Shown here one piece after another: positions 1 to 7,964 of a DNA stretch of 64,000 nucleotides (position 1 is the stretch's first letter; every line of letters starts with the position of its first letter). The stretch is from contig CAVTFN010000003.1 in the NCBI GenBank assembly GCA_963734065.1, positions 1,612,001 through 1,676,000 of the forward strand, in the 5' to 3' direction. This DNA comes from DATBLE01 sp963734065. Lineage in GTDB: Bacteria > Actinomycetota > Thermoleophilia > Gaiellales > Gaiellaceae. The notes below the pieces were generated by a model. It saw only the letters and a list, made by a program, of their open reading frames with translations, was not told the DNA's origin and searched no databases. The position numbers were made by a program, and so were the translations under genes.

Positions 1-749
1 ATCCTGATGTCGACGATCGCCACGTTCGGCTTGTACGAGCGCACCTTCAGCATCAGCTCGTCGGCGTTGCCGGCCTGCCCGACGACCTCGAGCCCGGCGT
101 CCTCGAGCAGCCGCGCGATCCCCTCGCGGAGCAACACGGAGTCCTCGGCGACGACCACCCGCATGGCGCCTGGGTTCGACGCCTCCGCGAGCATTCCCGC
201 TGCCTCCGGCCCGAGACGGAGCGGCGGGAAGTCCTGGCGCAGGCCGTCGGCGACGACCTGGTAGATCCGCTCCGGCTCCGGCAGCCCCTTGAACGGCTGC
301 GGACCGAGGTCGACCGCCTCGCCGCCGGCGAGCTCGTACGTCCGCTCGGAGAGAAGCACCTGCCCGCCGTGGCCGGCATCGCTGATCCGGGCGACGCGGT
401 GGACGTCGAGGCCGACGTACGTCGATCCCCCGACCGAAGGCTCGCCGGTGTGCAGCCCCATGCGGACACGAACCTCGTTCCCCTCCGGCCATGCGTGCGA
501 CGCCAGCGCGCGCTGCGCCTCGACCGCACCGCGCACCGCGGCGCCGGCGTCGGTGAAGACGAGGAGCATCTCGTCTCCACGGCAGTCGATCTCCAGGCCG
601 CCCGCGGCCTCCACCGCCTCGCGGACGAGCCGACGATGCTCCTCGAGCACGTCGACGTAGCGTCCACCGAGTCGCCCGACGATGCTCGTCGAGCCCTCGA
701 TGTCCGTGCAGAGCAGCGTGACCGTTCCGGTGGGGAGCCTGCCCGCCAT
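1..749 (-). CDS. Class III nucleotidyl cyclase fused to NarL-type receiver domain (partial)
   Basis: The reading frame opens at ATG 749 and runs off the left edge without a stop, so only the first 249 residues are visible. Residues 1-170 are a class III adenylate/guanylate cyclase domain: the metal-binding start CTDIEGST lies near residue 14, and the second metal site IDCRGDEMLLVF near residue 55. From about residue 198 a receiver domain begins (MRVVVAEDSVLLREGI) and reaches VAIVDI, the segment holding the phospho-acceptor Asp; this is the sequence style of NarL/FixJ regulators, so a LuxR HTH probably follows outside the window. It starts 10 bp after the histidine kinase stop, as the third gene of one operon. 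The domain fusion is seen; the output function is inferred. Confidence 0.85.
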   Translation of the reverse strand, partial: MAGRLPTGTVTLLCTDIEGSTSIVGRLGGRYVDVLEEHRRLVREAVEAAGGLEIDCRGDEMLLVFTDAGAAVRGAVEAQRALASHAWPEGNEVRVRMGLHTGEPSVGGSTYVGLDVHRVARISDAGHGGQVLLSERTYELAGGEAVDLGPQPFKGLPEPERIYQVVADGLRQDFPPLRLGPEAAGMLAEASNPGAMRVVVAEDSVLLREGIARLLEDAGLEVVGQAGNADELMLKVRSYKPNVAIVDIR

Positions 750-759
750 GGTGCTTAGG

Positions 760-3621
760 TTAGAGCCCCGAAAGCGGGATCACCGCGCGCACCGTCGTCC
801 CCGCTCCCTCGCTGCTGGTCACCTCGAGCTCGCCCTCGAGCGCCTCCACCCGGTCGGCGAGGCCACGCAGGCCCGAACCGCGGGCCGGATCGGCGCCGCC
901 GACGCCGTCGTCCTCGACCTCGACGACGACCCGGCCGTTCTGTCGCTGTGCGCGGACCTCGACCGACGAGGCCTCGGCGTACTTCGCGACGTTCGTCAGC
1001 GCCTCAGCGACCACGTAGTAGGCAGCTGCCTCGACCGGGCCCGGCAGGCGCTCGTCGAGATCGGCGGAGAGCTCGACCGGGAGCGGAGTTCGGGACGCAA
1101 GCGCCTCGAGCGCAGCGGGCAGGCCGCGGTCGGTGAGCACGGCCGGATGGATGCCGCGCGCCAGCTCTCGAAGCTCGGCGAGCGCCTGCTGGAGCTCCTC
1201 GGCCGCGCCGGCGAGCAGCTGGTCGGCGCCGTCGGGGTCCTCGCGCAGCCGGGCCTGGGCGAGCCTGAGCGCCAGCGAGAGCGAGACGAGGCGCTGCTGG
1301 GCGCCGTCGTGGAGGTTGCGTTCGAGGCGCATGCGGGCGTCGTCCGCGGCCTCGACGATCCGCGACCGCGAAGCGCGCAGCTCGGCCTCCTGGGCGTTTC
1401 GCTCGGTCACGTCCGTTCCGCAGACGATGAACTTGCCGCTGAAGGCGCCGAGCGGTCGCAGCCACCACGCGACGATGCGCCAGTTGCCCGACTTGCCGAT
1501 CCAGGCGGTCTCGTGCTCGGCGCTCACGCCGGTCTCCACCTGCTCCTCGAACGCCCGCCGCACCTCCTTGCTCAGCTCCGGCGGCGCGACGAGGTCCCAG
1601 AACTTGGCACCGACCGCTTCCTCGTCGGTGTAGCCGGTCAGCTCGCGGAAGGCGTAGTTGACGCCCTCGACCGCGACCGTCCCGTCCCGCTCGACGGCGA
1701 CCAGCAGGCTCGGCGTCGCCCGGGCGACGACGGCGAGGAAGTCGCGCTGGGCCATCAGCTCCTCGCGCTGGCCGATCAGCTCGGTCAGGTCCTGCCCGCA
1801 GATCAGCAGGAACGCGTTGCCGTCGCCGCCGACGACACGCCGAACCGTCGCCTGGATCACGAGCCGCCTGCCGTCGGCGGCCTGCCACTCTGCCCTGCCC
1901 TCGATCTGGGTCTCGCCCGCATTCATGCGCGCGCAGTAGCCCTCGGCCGTCGGATGCTGGTCGTCCGGGAGGAACACCTCCCACCACAACCTTCCGCGCA
2001 CGCTCTCGTCGTCGGCGATCCCGAACAGCTCCTCCGTCGTGTCGTTGAAGCGGACGATCCGGCCTTCCATGTCGGCGAGCAGGAAGACGACGGGCGCGAC
2101 GTTGACCACGTCCCGCGTGAACTTCTGCTCGCGCTCCAGCACCTCGAGCTTGTACGACAGCTCCGTCTCAAGACGGGTGCGGTCGGTGAAGTCGCGGACG
2201 ATCACGACCACCTCGTCGTCTCCCGACGGCACGAACCGGCCCTCGAAGTCGCGCGCCTCGCCGTCGATGGTCAGCCGGTACTCGACCGTCTGCACGCCAC
2301 GGGCGGCCGGGACGGCCAGCGCCCGCACGAATTGTGAGGCGACGTCTGGCGGCAGGATCTCGCGCACGTTGTGCCCGACGATCTCCTCGGTGGGGCGGAC
2401 GAGCGACTCGCGCCTGCCCTTCGCCTCCAGGTACGTGCCGTCCCGGGCGATCCGGAACATCAGGTCCGGGATGGCGTCGAGCAGCGCGCGGCTGCGGGTC
2501 TCGCTCCGCCGAAGCGCCTGGAGGCCGCGGTCCTTCTCGATCGCGAGCCGCGCCGCCGAGACGACCTCGTCGAGCAGGCTGCGCTGGTGCAGGAGCGCGG
2601 CGTCGTGGACGAGCGCCGCGAGCGGGTGGCCGTCCGACTCGCGGTCGATACGAGTGGTCACCCGGCGAGATGTGTCGGGCAGCAGCTCGACCGGGTTACC
2701 GCGGGCGTCGACGTAGCCCTCGAGCTCGTCGAGCCAGGTGAGGAGGTGCAGCGTCGGATCGCCGAGGACGCTCCGAAGGCCGGCCTGCGCCTGCTCGGGC
2801 GTGGGCTCGGCGGGAACCTCGCGGAGCAGCCGCGCGCCGCCGCGGTACAGCCGGTCGCGCAGCAGCCCGGCGAGGAAGAAGAGCGGGACCGTGCCGAACG
2901 AGATGAAGGCGATCACCCCGAGGACGTTCCCGCCCCGTTCCGAGAACGAGGAGACGACGAACAGCGCCCCGACGAGCGCGGCGGCGATCCCGCCGGAGAG
3001 GTAGACCGGGCCGAGGATGCGCCGCTGCGCGGGAGTCGCCCCCCGCCAGCGCCGGATCAGCAGCACGACCACCCCGACGAAGATCGCGCCGCCGAGCACC
3101 GTGAACAGCGTCTGGAACGCGTCGGCGACCGACTTGCTGTCGTGGATCACGTACGGGTTGGCCGGGCAGTCGCCGCAGTCGGACGCGTGGCGGGTGAAGA
3201 GGGAGGGCAGGACACTGGCGAGCAGGGCGATCGCCCAGACGGCGACCACCGTCCTGCGCTCGAGCCTCGTCCCGAGGTATCCGTCGGGGAAGGCGAGCAT
3301 CAGGTGCACGAACGCGGCGAGGAACAGGCTGCCGGCGAAGGCGCCGAGCCCGTAGACCCAGCCGGCGTTCGCCTCCCAGAGCGAGCTCAGCATCCACAGG
3401 AAGCCGACGACGACGAGCATCCGTCCCGTTCCGTTGGCCGGTCGCAGAGTCCAGGCGATCAGGCCGCTGACGACGAACGAGAGCCCGATCACCGGGAAGG
3501 CAATCGCCAGCGAGACCGGGCTCGACTCGTGATCGGAGCGGGCGGCGACCACCGCCGACCCGGCCGCCACCAGGAGCATCACCGGGAACAGCCCGAACCA
3601 GAGCCGGTGGGTGAGGCGCAT
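760..3621 (-). CDS. Membrane-bound PAS histidine kinase (NarX/DesK-type, HisKA_3)
   Basis: A 953-residue sensor kinase. The first ~270 residues hold seven to eight hydrophobic segments, with a cysteine pair in an outside loop (DCGDCP). Three PAS domains follow (roughly residues 375-490, 500-625 and 635-740). The dimerisation and phospho-acceptor segment is HisKA_3, with motif LERNLHDGAQQRLVSLSLAL; its His is the predicted phosphorylation site. The C-terminus is an HATPase_c domain (EALTNVAKYAEAS, DDGVGGA, GSGLRGLADRV). Its ATG overlaps the stop of the upstream receiver gene by one base (TGATG), and the cyclase-receiver gene follows after 10 bp. The three products probably form one phosphorelay. 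The input signal cannot be read from the sequence. Confidence 0.93.
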   Translation of the reverse strand: MRLTHRLWFGLFPVMLLVAAGSAVVAARSDHESSPVSLAIAFPVIGLSFVVSGLIAWTLRPANGTGRMLVVVGFLWMLSSLWEANAGWVYGLGAFAGSLFLAAFVHLMLAFPDGYLGTRLERRTVVAVWAIALLASVLPSLFTRHASDCGDCPANPYVIHDSKSVADAFQTLFTVLGGAIFVGVVVLLIRRWRGATPAQRRILGPVYLSGGIAAALVGALFVVSSFSERGGNVLGVIAFISFGTVPLFFLAGLLRDRLYRGGARLLREVPAEPTPEQAQAGLRSVLGDPTLHLLTWLDELEGYVDARGNPVELLPDTSRRVTTRIDRESDGHPLAALVHDAALLHQRSLLDEVVSAARLAIEKDRGLQALRRSETRSRALLDAIPDLMFRIARDGTYLEAKGRRESLVRPTEEIVGHNVREILPPDVASQFVRALAVPAARGVQTVEYRLTIDGEARDFEGRFVPSGDDEVVVIVRDFTDRTRLETELSYKLEVLEREQKFTRDVVNVAPVVFLLADMEGRIVRFNDTTEELFGIADDESVRGRLWWEVFLPDDQHPTAEGYCARMNAGETQIEGRAEWQAADGRRLVIQATVRRVVGGDGNAFLLICGQDLTELIGQREELMAQRDFLAVVARATPSLLVAVERDGTVAVEGVNYAFRELTGYTDEEAVGAKFWDLVAPPELSKEVRRAFEEQVETGVSAEHETAWIGKSGNWRIVAWWLRPLGAFSGKFIVCGTDVTERNAQEAELRASRSRIVEAADDARMRLERNLHDGAQQRLVSLSLALRLAQARLREDPDGADQLLAGAAEELQQALAELRELARGIHPAVLTDRGLPAALEALASRTPLPVELSADLDERLPGPVEAAAYYVVAEALTNVAKYAEASSVEVRAQRQNGRVVVEVEDDGVGGADPARGSGLRGLADRVEALEGELEVTSSEGAGTTVRAVIPLSGL

Positions 3622-3983
3622 CAGCGTTCGCAGATGAGTGCGGTCACCGCCTCGCCCGAGAGCTCGCTCTTCGGGACGAAGCCGCAGGCGCCGCTGGACT
3701 CGACCAGTGGGCCGAAGTCGGAGCCGTCACGGCTGGAGACGAGCACGACGCAGGTGGCGCCGTCGGTCGTCAGCAGGCGACGTGTGACCTCGAACCCGTC
3801 GAGGTCGGGGAGCTGGACGTCGAGCAGGATCACGTCCGGATGCAGGCGCCCTGCGGCGACGATCGCCGACTCTCCGTCCTCCGCCTCGCCGGCGACCTCG
3901 AACCCGTCGGCCTCCAGGATCGCCCTGGCACTGGCACGGAAGCTGGGATGGTCGTCGACGATAAGGACAGTGGGCACGCTCAC
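3621..3983 (-). CDS. Single-domain response regulator (receiver only)
   Basis: About 120 residues forming one CheY-like receiver: VLIVDDHPSFRASARAIL gives the acidic pocket, VILLDVQLPDLDG the phospho-acceptor Asp, VLVSS the conserved Ser/Thr region, and FVPKSEL the conserved Lys. No DNA-binding domain follows. I chose GTG 3983 (VSVPTVLIVDD) because the fold starts there; ATG 4001, or an ATG further upstream, is possible. The stop overlaps the kinase start by one base, so the two are translationally coupled. A receiver without output next to a multi-PAS kinase suggests a phosphate shuttle or sink, with the receiver at the end of the cyclase fusion as another possible partner. Confidence 0.88.
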   Translation of the reverse strand: MSVPTVLIVDDHPSFRASARAILEADGFEVAGEAEDGESAIVAAGRLHPDVILLDVQLPDLDGFEVTRRLLTTDGATCVVLVSSRDGSDFGPLVESSGACGFVPKSELSGEAVTALICER

Positions 3984-4086
3984 ATCGTGGCACAGCTCCA
4001 TTTCGGTGCGCCATACGGCTAGCCACACCATTTTTCCGCTCGCAGCGCTCCACGGGCGCAAAGAAACGCTTGCGCCACCACCTGGA

Positions 4087-4117
4087 AGGGTCAGACCCCT
4101 CCGGGCTCAGACCCTAG
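4087..4117. repeat. Palindromic repeat, GGGTCAGACCC family, copy A (imperfect)
   Basis: Two near-palindromic units (GGGTC-A-GACCC, then CTC-A-GACCC) are separated by a short C/G-rich turn, so the whole can fold into one long hairpin with a central A-A mismatch. It lies about 135 bp downstream of the era stop, in the 3984-4251 gap between era and the receiver gene, where I see no gene. Copies B (48927-48957) and C (61595-61631) are nearly identical in core sequence. This copy has diverged in its right arm. Confidence 0.85.
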
Positions 4118-4251
4118 GAGCGCCGGGACGGTGGTTCGCCCGCGACCGGGCGGTAGCCGGCCAGCTCCGCCCCGACGATCGAACGGCTCGTGTCGGTCGA
4201 GGACGGCGCCGGTCGAGGTGGCCGGTGCCTCGAGCCGGACTCGTAGGCGAA

Positions 4252-5112
4252 TTATAGGCCGAGACGTTCGAGCATCGCTTCGTCGCGACGCCACTTCGGT
4301 CGCACCTTCACGTGCAGGTCGAGGAAGACGCTTCGGCCGAGCAGGTGCTCGATCTCGGGCCGGGCGCGGGTTCCGATCTGTCGCACCATCGAGCCGCCCT
4401 TTCCGACCAGGATCGTCTTCTGCGACTCGGTCTCGACGAAGAGACTCGCCCGGACGACCTTGTCCTCGATCTCCTCGACCTCGGCCGAGACGGCGTGCGG
4501 CACCTCTTCCTTCGTCAGGCGGAGCGCCTGCTCGCGGACGAGCTCGGCGATCTGTGTCTCGATCGAGAGGTCGGTGCGCTGCTCGGGGGGAAAGTACTGC
4601 GGCCCCTCGGGGAGCAGGCCGACGAGCTCGTCGCGGAGCTCGTCGATGCCGTCGCCGGTCTTGGCGCTCACCGGGTGCAGCGCGTGGAACCGGCCCAATG
4701 CTGCCGCGGTCTGCATCTGGGAGGCGATGTGGCCTGGCTTGAGCCGGTCGACCTTGTTGACGGCGATCACGACCGGGACGTCGAGGGCGAAGACCCGGCC
4801 GGCGATGAAGCGGTCGCCGGCGCCGATCCGCTCGCGCGCATCGACGACGAAGAGCACGGCGTCGACGTCCTCGAACGAGGCGTCGACGGTGCGCTGCATG
4901 TGCTCGGTGAGGGGGTCGCGCGGCCGCTGGAATCCGGGCAGATCGGCGAGAACGAGCTGGTAGCCGTCGCCGTTCGCGATCCCGAAGATGCGACGCCTGG
5001 TCGTCTGCGGCTTGTCGGAGACGATCGCCACCTTCCCGCCGCAGAGCGCGTTCACGATGGTCGACTTGCCGACGTTCGGCCGCCCGGCGACGGCGACGAA
5101 GCCCGATCTCAA
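4252..5112 (-). CDS. era: GTPase Era (ribosome assembly)
   Basis: Era binds GTP and the 3' end of 16S rRNA and helps mature the 30S subunit. The G motifs are in order: G1 GRPNVGKST, G2 region QTTRRRI, G3 DLPGF (usually DTPG), G4 NKVD, G5 SAK; the C-terminal third is the KH RNA-binding domain (VGKGGSMVRQIG). I start it at TTG 5112 (LRSGFVAVAG), which overlaps the cytidine deaminase stop as TTGA and gives about 286 residues, close to the family length. The longer open frame upstream only reads through cdd in another frame. It is the last gene of phoH-ybeY-dgkA-cdd-era, which fits its work with YbeY in rRNA maturation. Confidence 0.95.
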   Translation of the reverse strand: MRSGFVAVAGRPNVGKSTIVNALCGGKVAIVSDKPQTTRRRIFGIANGDGYQLVLADLPGFQRPRDPLTEHMQRTVDASFEDVDAVLFVVDARERIGAGDRFIAGRVFALDVPVVIAVNKVDRLKPGHIASQMQTAAALGRFHALHPVSAKTGDGIDELRDELVGLLPEGPQYFPPEQRTDLSIETQIAELVREQALRLTKEEVPHAVSAEVEEIEDKVVRASLFVETESQKTILVGKGGSMVRQIGTRARPEIEHLLGRSVFLDLHVKVRPKWRRDEAMLERLGL

Positions 5113-5483
5113 AGCACGAATGTGTCGGGCAGCAGCTCGTCCGGGGTGTGCTCGACGAGCTCGCCGTCGTTGTTCGCGTAGATCACGCGGTCGACCTCGA
5201 ACTCGACGTGCCACTGGCGGCAACCGCCGCACGGGGAGGCGTTGATCACCAGCAGGTCGAAGTCGCCGGGCTTGTAGCCCGCGGTGACGGCCGCGACGTA
5301 GGCGCTCTTCTCGCCGCAGACACCGAGCGGGTACGCGGCATTCTCGACGTTCACACCTTCGAACAGCGTCCCGTCGCGGGCGCGGAGCACGGCGCCGACG
5401 TGGAAGTTCGAGTACGGCGCGTACGCGCGCTCCTTGATCTGGAGCGTGCGTTCGTAGAGCCCGCGTTCGACGTTGCCGATCAA
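5109..5483 (-). CDS. cdd: Cytidine deaminase
   Basis: A 124-residue zinc-dependent cytidine/deoxycytidine deaminase of the pyrimidine salvage pathway. Visible motifs are SNFHVGAVL (substrate pocket), VENAAYPLGVCGEKSA (first zinc Cys and the catalytic Glu; more often CAER) and SPCGGCRQ (second and third zinc cysteines). Length is typical of the small tetrameric form. The start is TTG 5483, overlapping the stop of the upstream kinase/phosphatase gene (TTGA); the stop in turn overlaps the era start. Its position between dgkA and era is the usual one in Gram-positive bacteria. Confidence 0.94.
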   Translation of the reverse strand: MIGNVERGLYERTLQIKERAYAPYSNFHVGAVLRARDGTLFEGVNVENAAYPLGVCGEKSAYVAAVTAGYKPGDFDLLVINASPCGGCRQWHVEFEVDRVIYANNDGELVEHTPDELLPDTFVL

Positions 5484-6283
5484 AAGAAGAGCTGGAAGAC
5501 GACGAGGGTGACGCCGGCGCCGAGAGCGCCGCCGTAGACGACCTCGAGCGTCGAGTGGACGCCGGACTCGATACGCGTATGGGCGACGAGCACGGCCACG
5601 GCGAACATCATCGTCGAAACGAAGAACCGGTGCTCGCTCGGGCCGAGCGTGAGGGTGACCGCCATCCAGGCCGCGAACGCGATCGCGGCGTGGCCGGACG
5701 GGAGCCCGCCACGCAGCGGCGTCCCGCGCCCCGAGATCGCCTTCGTCGCGATCACGACGATGATCACGAGGATCAGCGCGATGATCGTCAGCTTGATCGG
5801 CGCATCGCGAAGACGGTCGAAGAAGTTCGTCGTCGACTCGCTGACGTGGCCGGAGAAGACGAGGTAGCCGACGGCGATCGCGTTGACCGACGCGATCAGG
5901 ACGGCGCCGGCGGCGATGTCCTTCGCCAGCTTGGCGAGCGGGTCGAACGAGCTGGTGGCGACGTCGATCGCCGCCTCGATCGCGGAGTTGACCATCTCGG
6001 CGATCAGGACGAAGGCGATCGCCAGCAGCAGGACGACGAGCTCGATCCGGTCGACGCCGATCCAGAGTGCGACGACCAGGACGGCGACCGCCGCTGCGAA
6101 GTGGATCCGCATGTTCCGGTGCGTGCGGAGGACGTGGATGATCCCCTCGACCGCGTAGTTGAAGCTCTCGACGAGGGGGATGCGCCGGCGGCCCTCGCCG
6201 GTGCCGGGCAGCAGCGCGCCAGCGCCGTTCGCCGCCCGGCTGCGCCGCAGCCGCTCGCGGAGCGGAACCCGCTGGGTGCTCAC
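5480..6283 (-). CDS. dgkA: Diacylglycerol/undecaprenol kinase fused to PAP2 phosphatase
   Basis: A 267-residue membrane protein. Residues ~35-150 match the prokaryotic DgkA family (SFNYAVEGIIHVLRTHRNMR; IAEMVNSAIEAAIDV, the catalytic Glu/Asn segment; KLAKDIAAGAVLIAS). The C-terminal ~95 residues carry PAP2-type phosphatase motifs (GGLPSGHAAIAFAAW and ESGVHSTLEVVYGG). The kinase half would phosphorylate undecaprenol or diacylglycerol at the membrane, and the phosphatase half could remove phosphate from a related lipid. Such fusions occur in several Gram-positive lineages. GTG 6283 overlaps the ybeY stop (GTGA). Which lipid is used, and whether the second half is active, is not known from sequence. 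Confidence 0.88.
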   Translation of the reverse strand: MSTQRVPLRERLRRSRAANGAGALLPGTGEGRRRIPLVESFNYAVEGIIHVLRTHRNMRIHFAAAVAVLVVALWIGVDRIELVVLLLAIAFVLIAEMVNSAIEAAIDVATSSFDPLAKLAKDIAAGAVLIASVNAIAVGYLVFSGHVSESTTNFFDRLRDAPIKLTIIALILVIIVVIATKAISGRGTPLRGGLPSGHAAIAFAAWMAVTLTLGPSEHRFFVSTMMFAVAVLVAHTRIESGVHSTLEVVYGGALGAGVTLVVFQLFF

Positions 6284-6657
6284 GTCGCCAGCGCCTGCTC
6301 GCGCTCGGCCATCTCGGGGCCGTGGTCGTACCCGAGCAGGTGGAGCAGGCCGTGCGTGAGCGGACGGCGCCAGTCTTCGCCGACCACCTGCGGGCAGAGG
6401 ACGACGTCGCCGAGCTGCCGCGGAGGGCCCGAGGGCAGGTCGTCGGTGCTGTCGATCGGGAACGAGAGGACGTCGGTCGCCTCGTCGATGCCCAGGTGCT
6501 CCCGCTTGAGACTGCGGCTCTCGTCGGGGCCGACGAAGGCGATGCCGAGCTCGCCGTCGTCCACCCCCTCGCCGGCGAGGACGCAGCGGGCGAGCTCGGC
6601 GGCGGCGTCCTCCTCCACCTCGACGCCGCTACGGTTGACGACCTCGATGACGAGCAT
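6280..6657 (-). CDS. ybeY: Endoribonuclease YbeY
   Basis: A 125-residue single-strand endoribonuclease needed for 16S rRNA 3'-end maturation and ribosome quality control. The diagnostic zinc-binding motif H-x3-H-x5-H is present as HGLLHLLGYDHG near residue 106, and TDVLSFPIDS is the conserved central strand. It starts 5 bp after the phoH stop and overlaps the following gene by 4 bp. phoH-ybeY-dgkA-cdd-era is a classic conserved order, and Era and YbeY act on the same rRNA end. Confidence 0.95.
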   Translation of the reverse strand: MLVIEVVNRSGVEVEEDAAAELARCVLAGEGVDDGELGIAFVGPDESRSLKREHLGIDEATDVLSFPIDSTDDLPSGPPRQLGDVVLCPQVVGEDWRRPLTHGLLHLLGYDHGPEMAEREQALAT

Positions 6658-6662
6658 CGGCG

Positions 6663-7622
6663 TCAGCGGAGGCGCTGGGTGCCGGTCGCCTCGGCGTGCA
6701 TCCGGTACGCCTCGACGATGCGCTGCACGAGTTTGTGGCGGACGACGTCGGCGTTCGAGAACTCGACGAACTCGATCCCCTCGATCGACCCGAGGATGTC
6801 CCGGACCGTGAGCAGACCCGACGCCTGGTGCGGCGGCAGGTCGATCTGGGTGACGTCGCCGGTCACCACCACCCTCGACCCGAACCCGAGCCTGGTCAGG
6901 AACATCTGCATCTGCTCGGGGCTCGTGTTCTGCGCCTCGTCGAGGATGATGAACGAGTCGTTAAGCGTCCTACCCCGCATAAAGGCCAGCGGCGCGACCT
7001 CGATCGCGCCTTTCTCCATGTAGGCGGTCAGGCGGTCGGCGTCGAGCATGTCGTAGAGGGCGTCGTACAGCGGGCGCAGGTAGGGGTCGACCTTCGCCAG
7101 CAGGTCGCCCGGCAGGAAGCCGAGCCGCTCGCCCGCCTCGACCGCCGGTCGAGTGAGGATGATGCGGCCGACCTCGCGGTCGGAGAGTGCCGCGACCGCG
7201 AGCGCCATCGCCAGGTAGGTCTTGCCGGTGCCGGCCGGGCCGATGGCGAACGTGATCGTGTGCGAGCGGATCGCGTCGACGTAGCGCTTCTGGTTGACGG
7301 TCTTCGGCGCGATCTTCGTGCCGCGGTGCCGCCAGACCACATCGTCGAAGACGTCGCGGATGTCCTCGGCCTCGTCGAGCGCGCCGAGCACTGCGTCGAC
7401 CGTCCCGGGGCCGATCTCGTGTCCGCCTTCCACGAGGTCGACGAGCTCGTCGACGACCGCGCGGGCCTCCGCGACGCTGGTGTCCTCGCCCTCCAGCGTC
7501 AGCTGATTCCCGCGGAGCCGGATCGTGCAGTGGAGGCGTTCTCGGAGTGCGCCGAGGACGCCGTCGCCGACGCCCGCCAGCTCGGCGGCGACGTCGTTGG
7601 AGATCGAGAGAACATCCTGCAA
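6663..7622 (-). CDS. phoH: PhoH-family ATPase
   Basis: An ATPase of the PhoH (PhoL) family, thought to act in RNA metabolism with YbeY. Visible are a short N-terminal KH-like part (about residues 15-70), the Walker A motif GPAGTGKTYLAMA, the PhoH signature RPAVEAGERLGFLPGDL, Walker B FIILDEAQN and the sensor VVTGDVTQIDLP. I chose TTG 7622 as start because a -10-like TACACT lies 8 nt upstream and the fold begins there (LQDVLSIS); the frame stays open to 7664 but would overlap the divergent gene at 7650. It heads the phoH-to-era operon. Confidence 0.93.
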   Translation of the reverse strand: MQDVLSISNDVAAELAGVGDGVLGALRERLHCTIRLRGNQLTLEGEDTSVAEARAVVDELVDLVEGGHEIGPGTVDAVLGALDEAEDIRDVFDDVVWRHRGTKIAPKTVNQKRYVDAIRSHTITFAIGPAGTGKTYLAMALAVAALSDREVGRIILTRPAVEAGERLGFLPGDLLAKVDPYLRPLYDALYDMLDADRLTAYMEKGAIEVAPLAFMRGRTLNDSFIILDEAQNTSPEQMQMFLTRLGFGSRVVVTGDVTQIDLPPHQASGLLTVRDILGSIEGIEFVEFSNADVVRHKLVQRIVEAYRMHAEATGTQRLR

Positions 7623-7630
7623 CCCGCCAC

Positions 7631-7641
7631 AGTGTAGGCTC
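7631..7641. promoter_or_regulatory. Overlapping divergent -10 boxes for phoH and the Dabb gene
   Basis: TAGGCT (7635-7640) lies 9 nt before the plus-strand ATG 7650, and TACACT (minus strand, 7631-7636) lies 8 nt before the minus-strand TTG 7622. The two boxes overlap within a 27-bp gap between start codons. The spacing implies that both mRNAs begin at or next to their start codon. No good -35 hexamer is visible. Confidence 0.5.
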
Positions 7642-7649
7642 GCCCCGCG

Positions 7650-7961
7650 ATGGCGGCTCTGCACGGAACGCGGCTACGTCACACGGTTTCCTTCGCCTTG
7701 CGTCACCCTCTCGGGTCGCCGGACGAGGCGGACTTCCTCGCCGCCGCGCAAGCCCTCGCTGCCGTGCCGGGCGTCGAGGCCTTCGAGGTCGCGCGCGAAG
7801 TCAGCCCGAAGAACGGCTTCCGCTTCGGGATCTCGATGGAGTTCGCCGACGCAGCTGCCTATGCCGCCTACAACGCCCATCCCGACCACGTCCGGTTCGT
7901 CGAGCAGCGGTGGCTCGCCGAGGTGACCGACTTCCTCGAGATCGACTACGCGGCGCGATAG
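7650..7961 (+). CDS. Dabb (stress-responsive A/B barrel) family protein
   Basis: A 103-residue protein with the pattern of the Dabb dimeric alpha-beta barrel family: an N-terminal strand with HTVSFAL, a middle helix (DFLAAAQALAAVPGVEAFEV), then FGISMEFADAAAYAAYNAHPDHVRFVEQRW. The family includes plant stress proteins and bacterial proteins mostly of unknown function; a few are enzymes acting on polyketides or aromatic compounds. It stands directly upstream of a methyltransferase (3-bp gap), so the two are probably co-transcribed. No specific substrate can be given. Confidence 0.75.
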   Translation: MAALHGTRLRHTVSFALRHPLGSPDEADFLAAAQALAAVPGVEAFEVAREVSPKNGFRFGISMEFADAAAYAAYNAHPDHVRFVEQRWLAEVTDFLEIDYAAR

Positions 7962-7964
7962 CCG

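Noticed and set aside
2371..4257. Long plus-strand open frame opposite the kinase and response regulator
   Set aside because: Charged low-complexity translation typical of the antisense of GC-rich genes; no motif.
4091..4294. 67-residue minus-strand ORF after era
   Set aside because: It overlaps the era 3' end and the palindromic repeat, with no ribosome-binding site or recognisable features.
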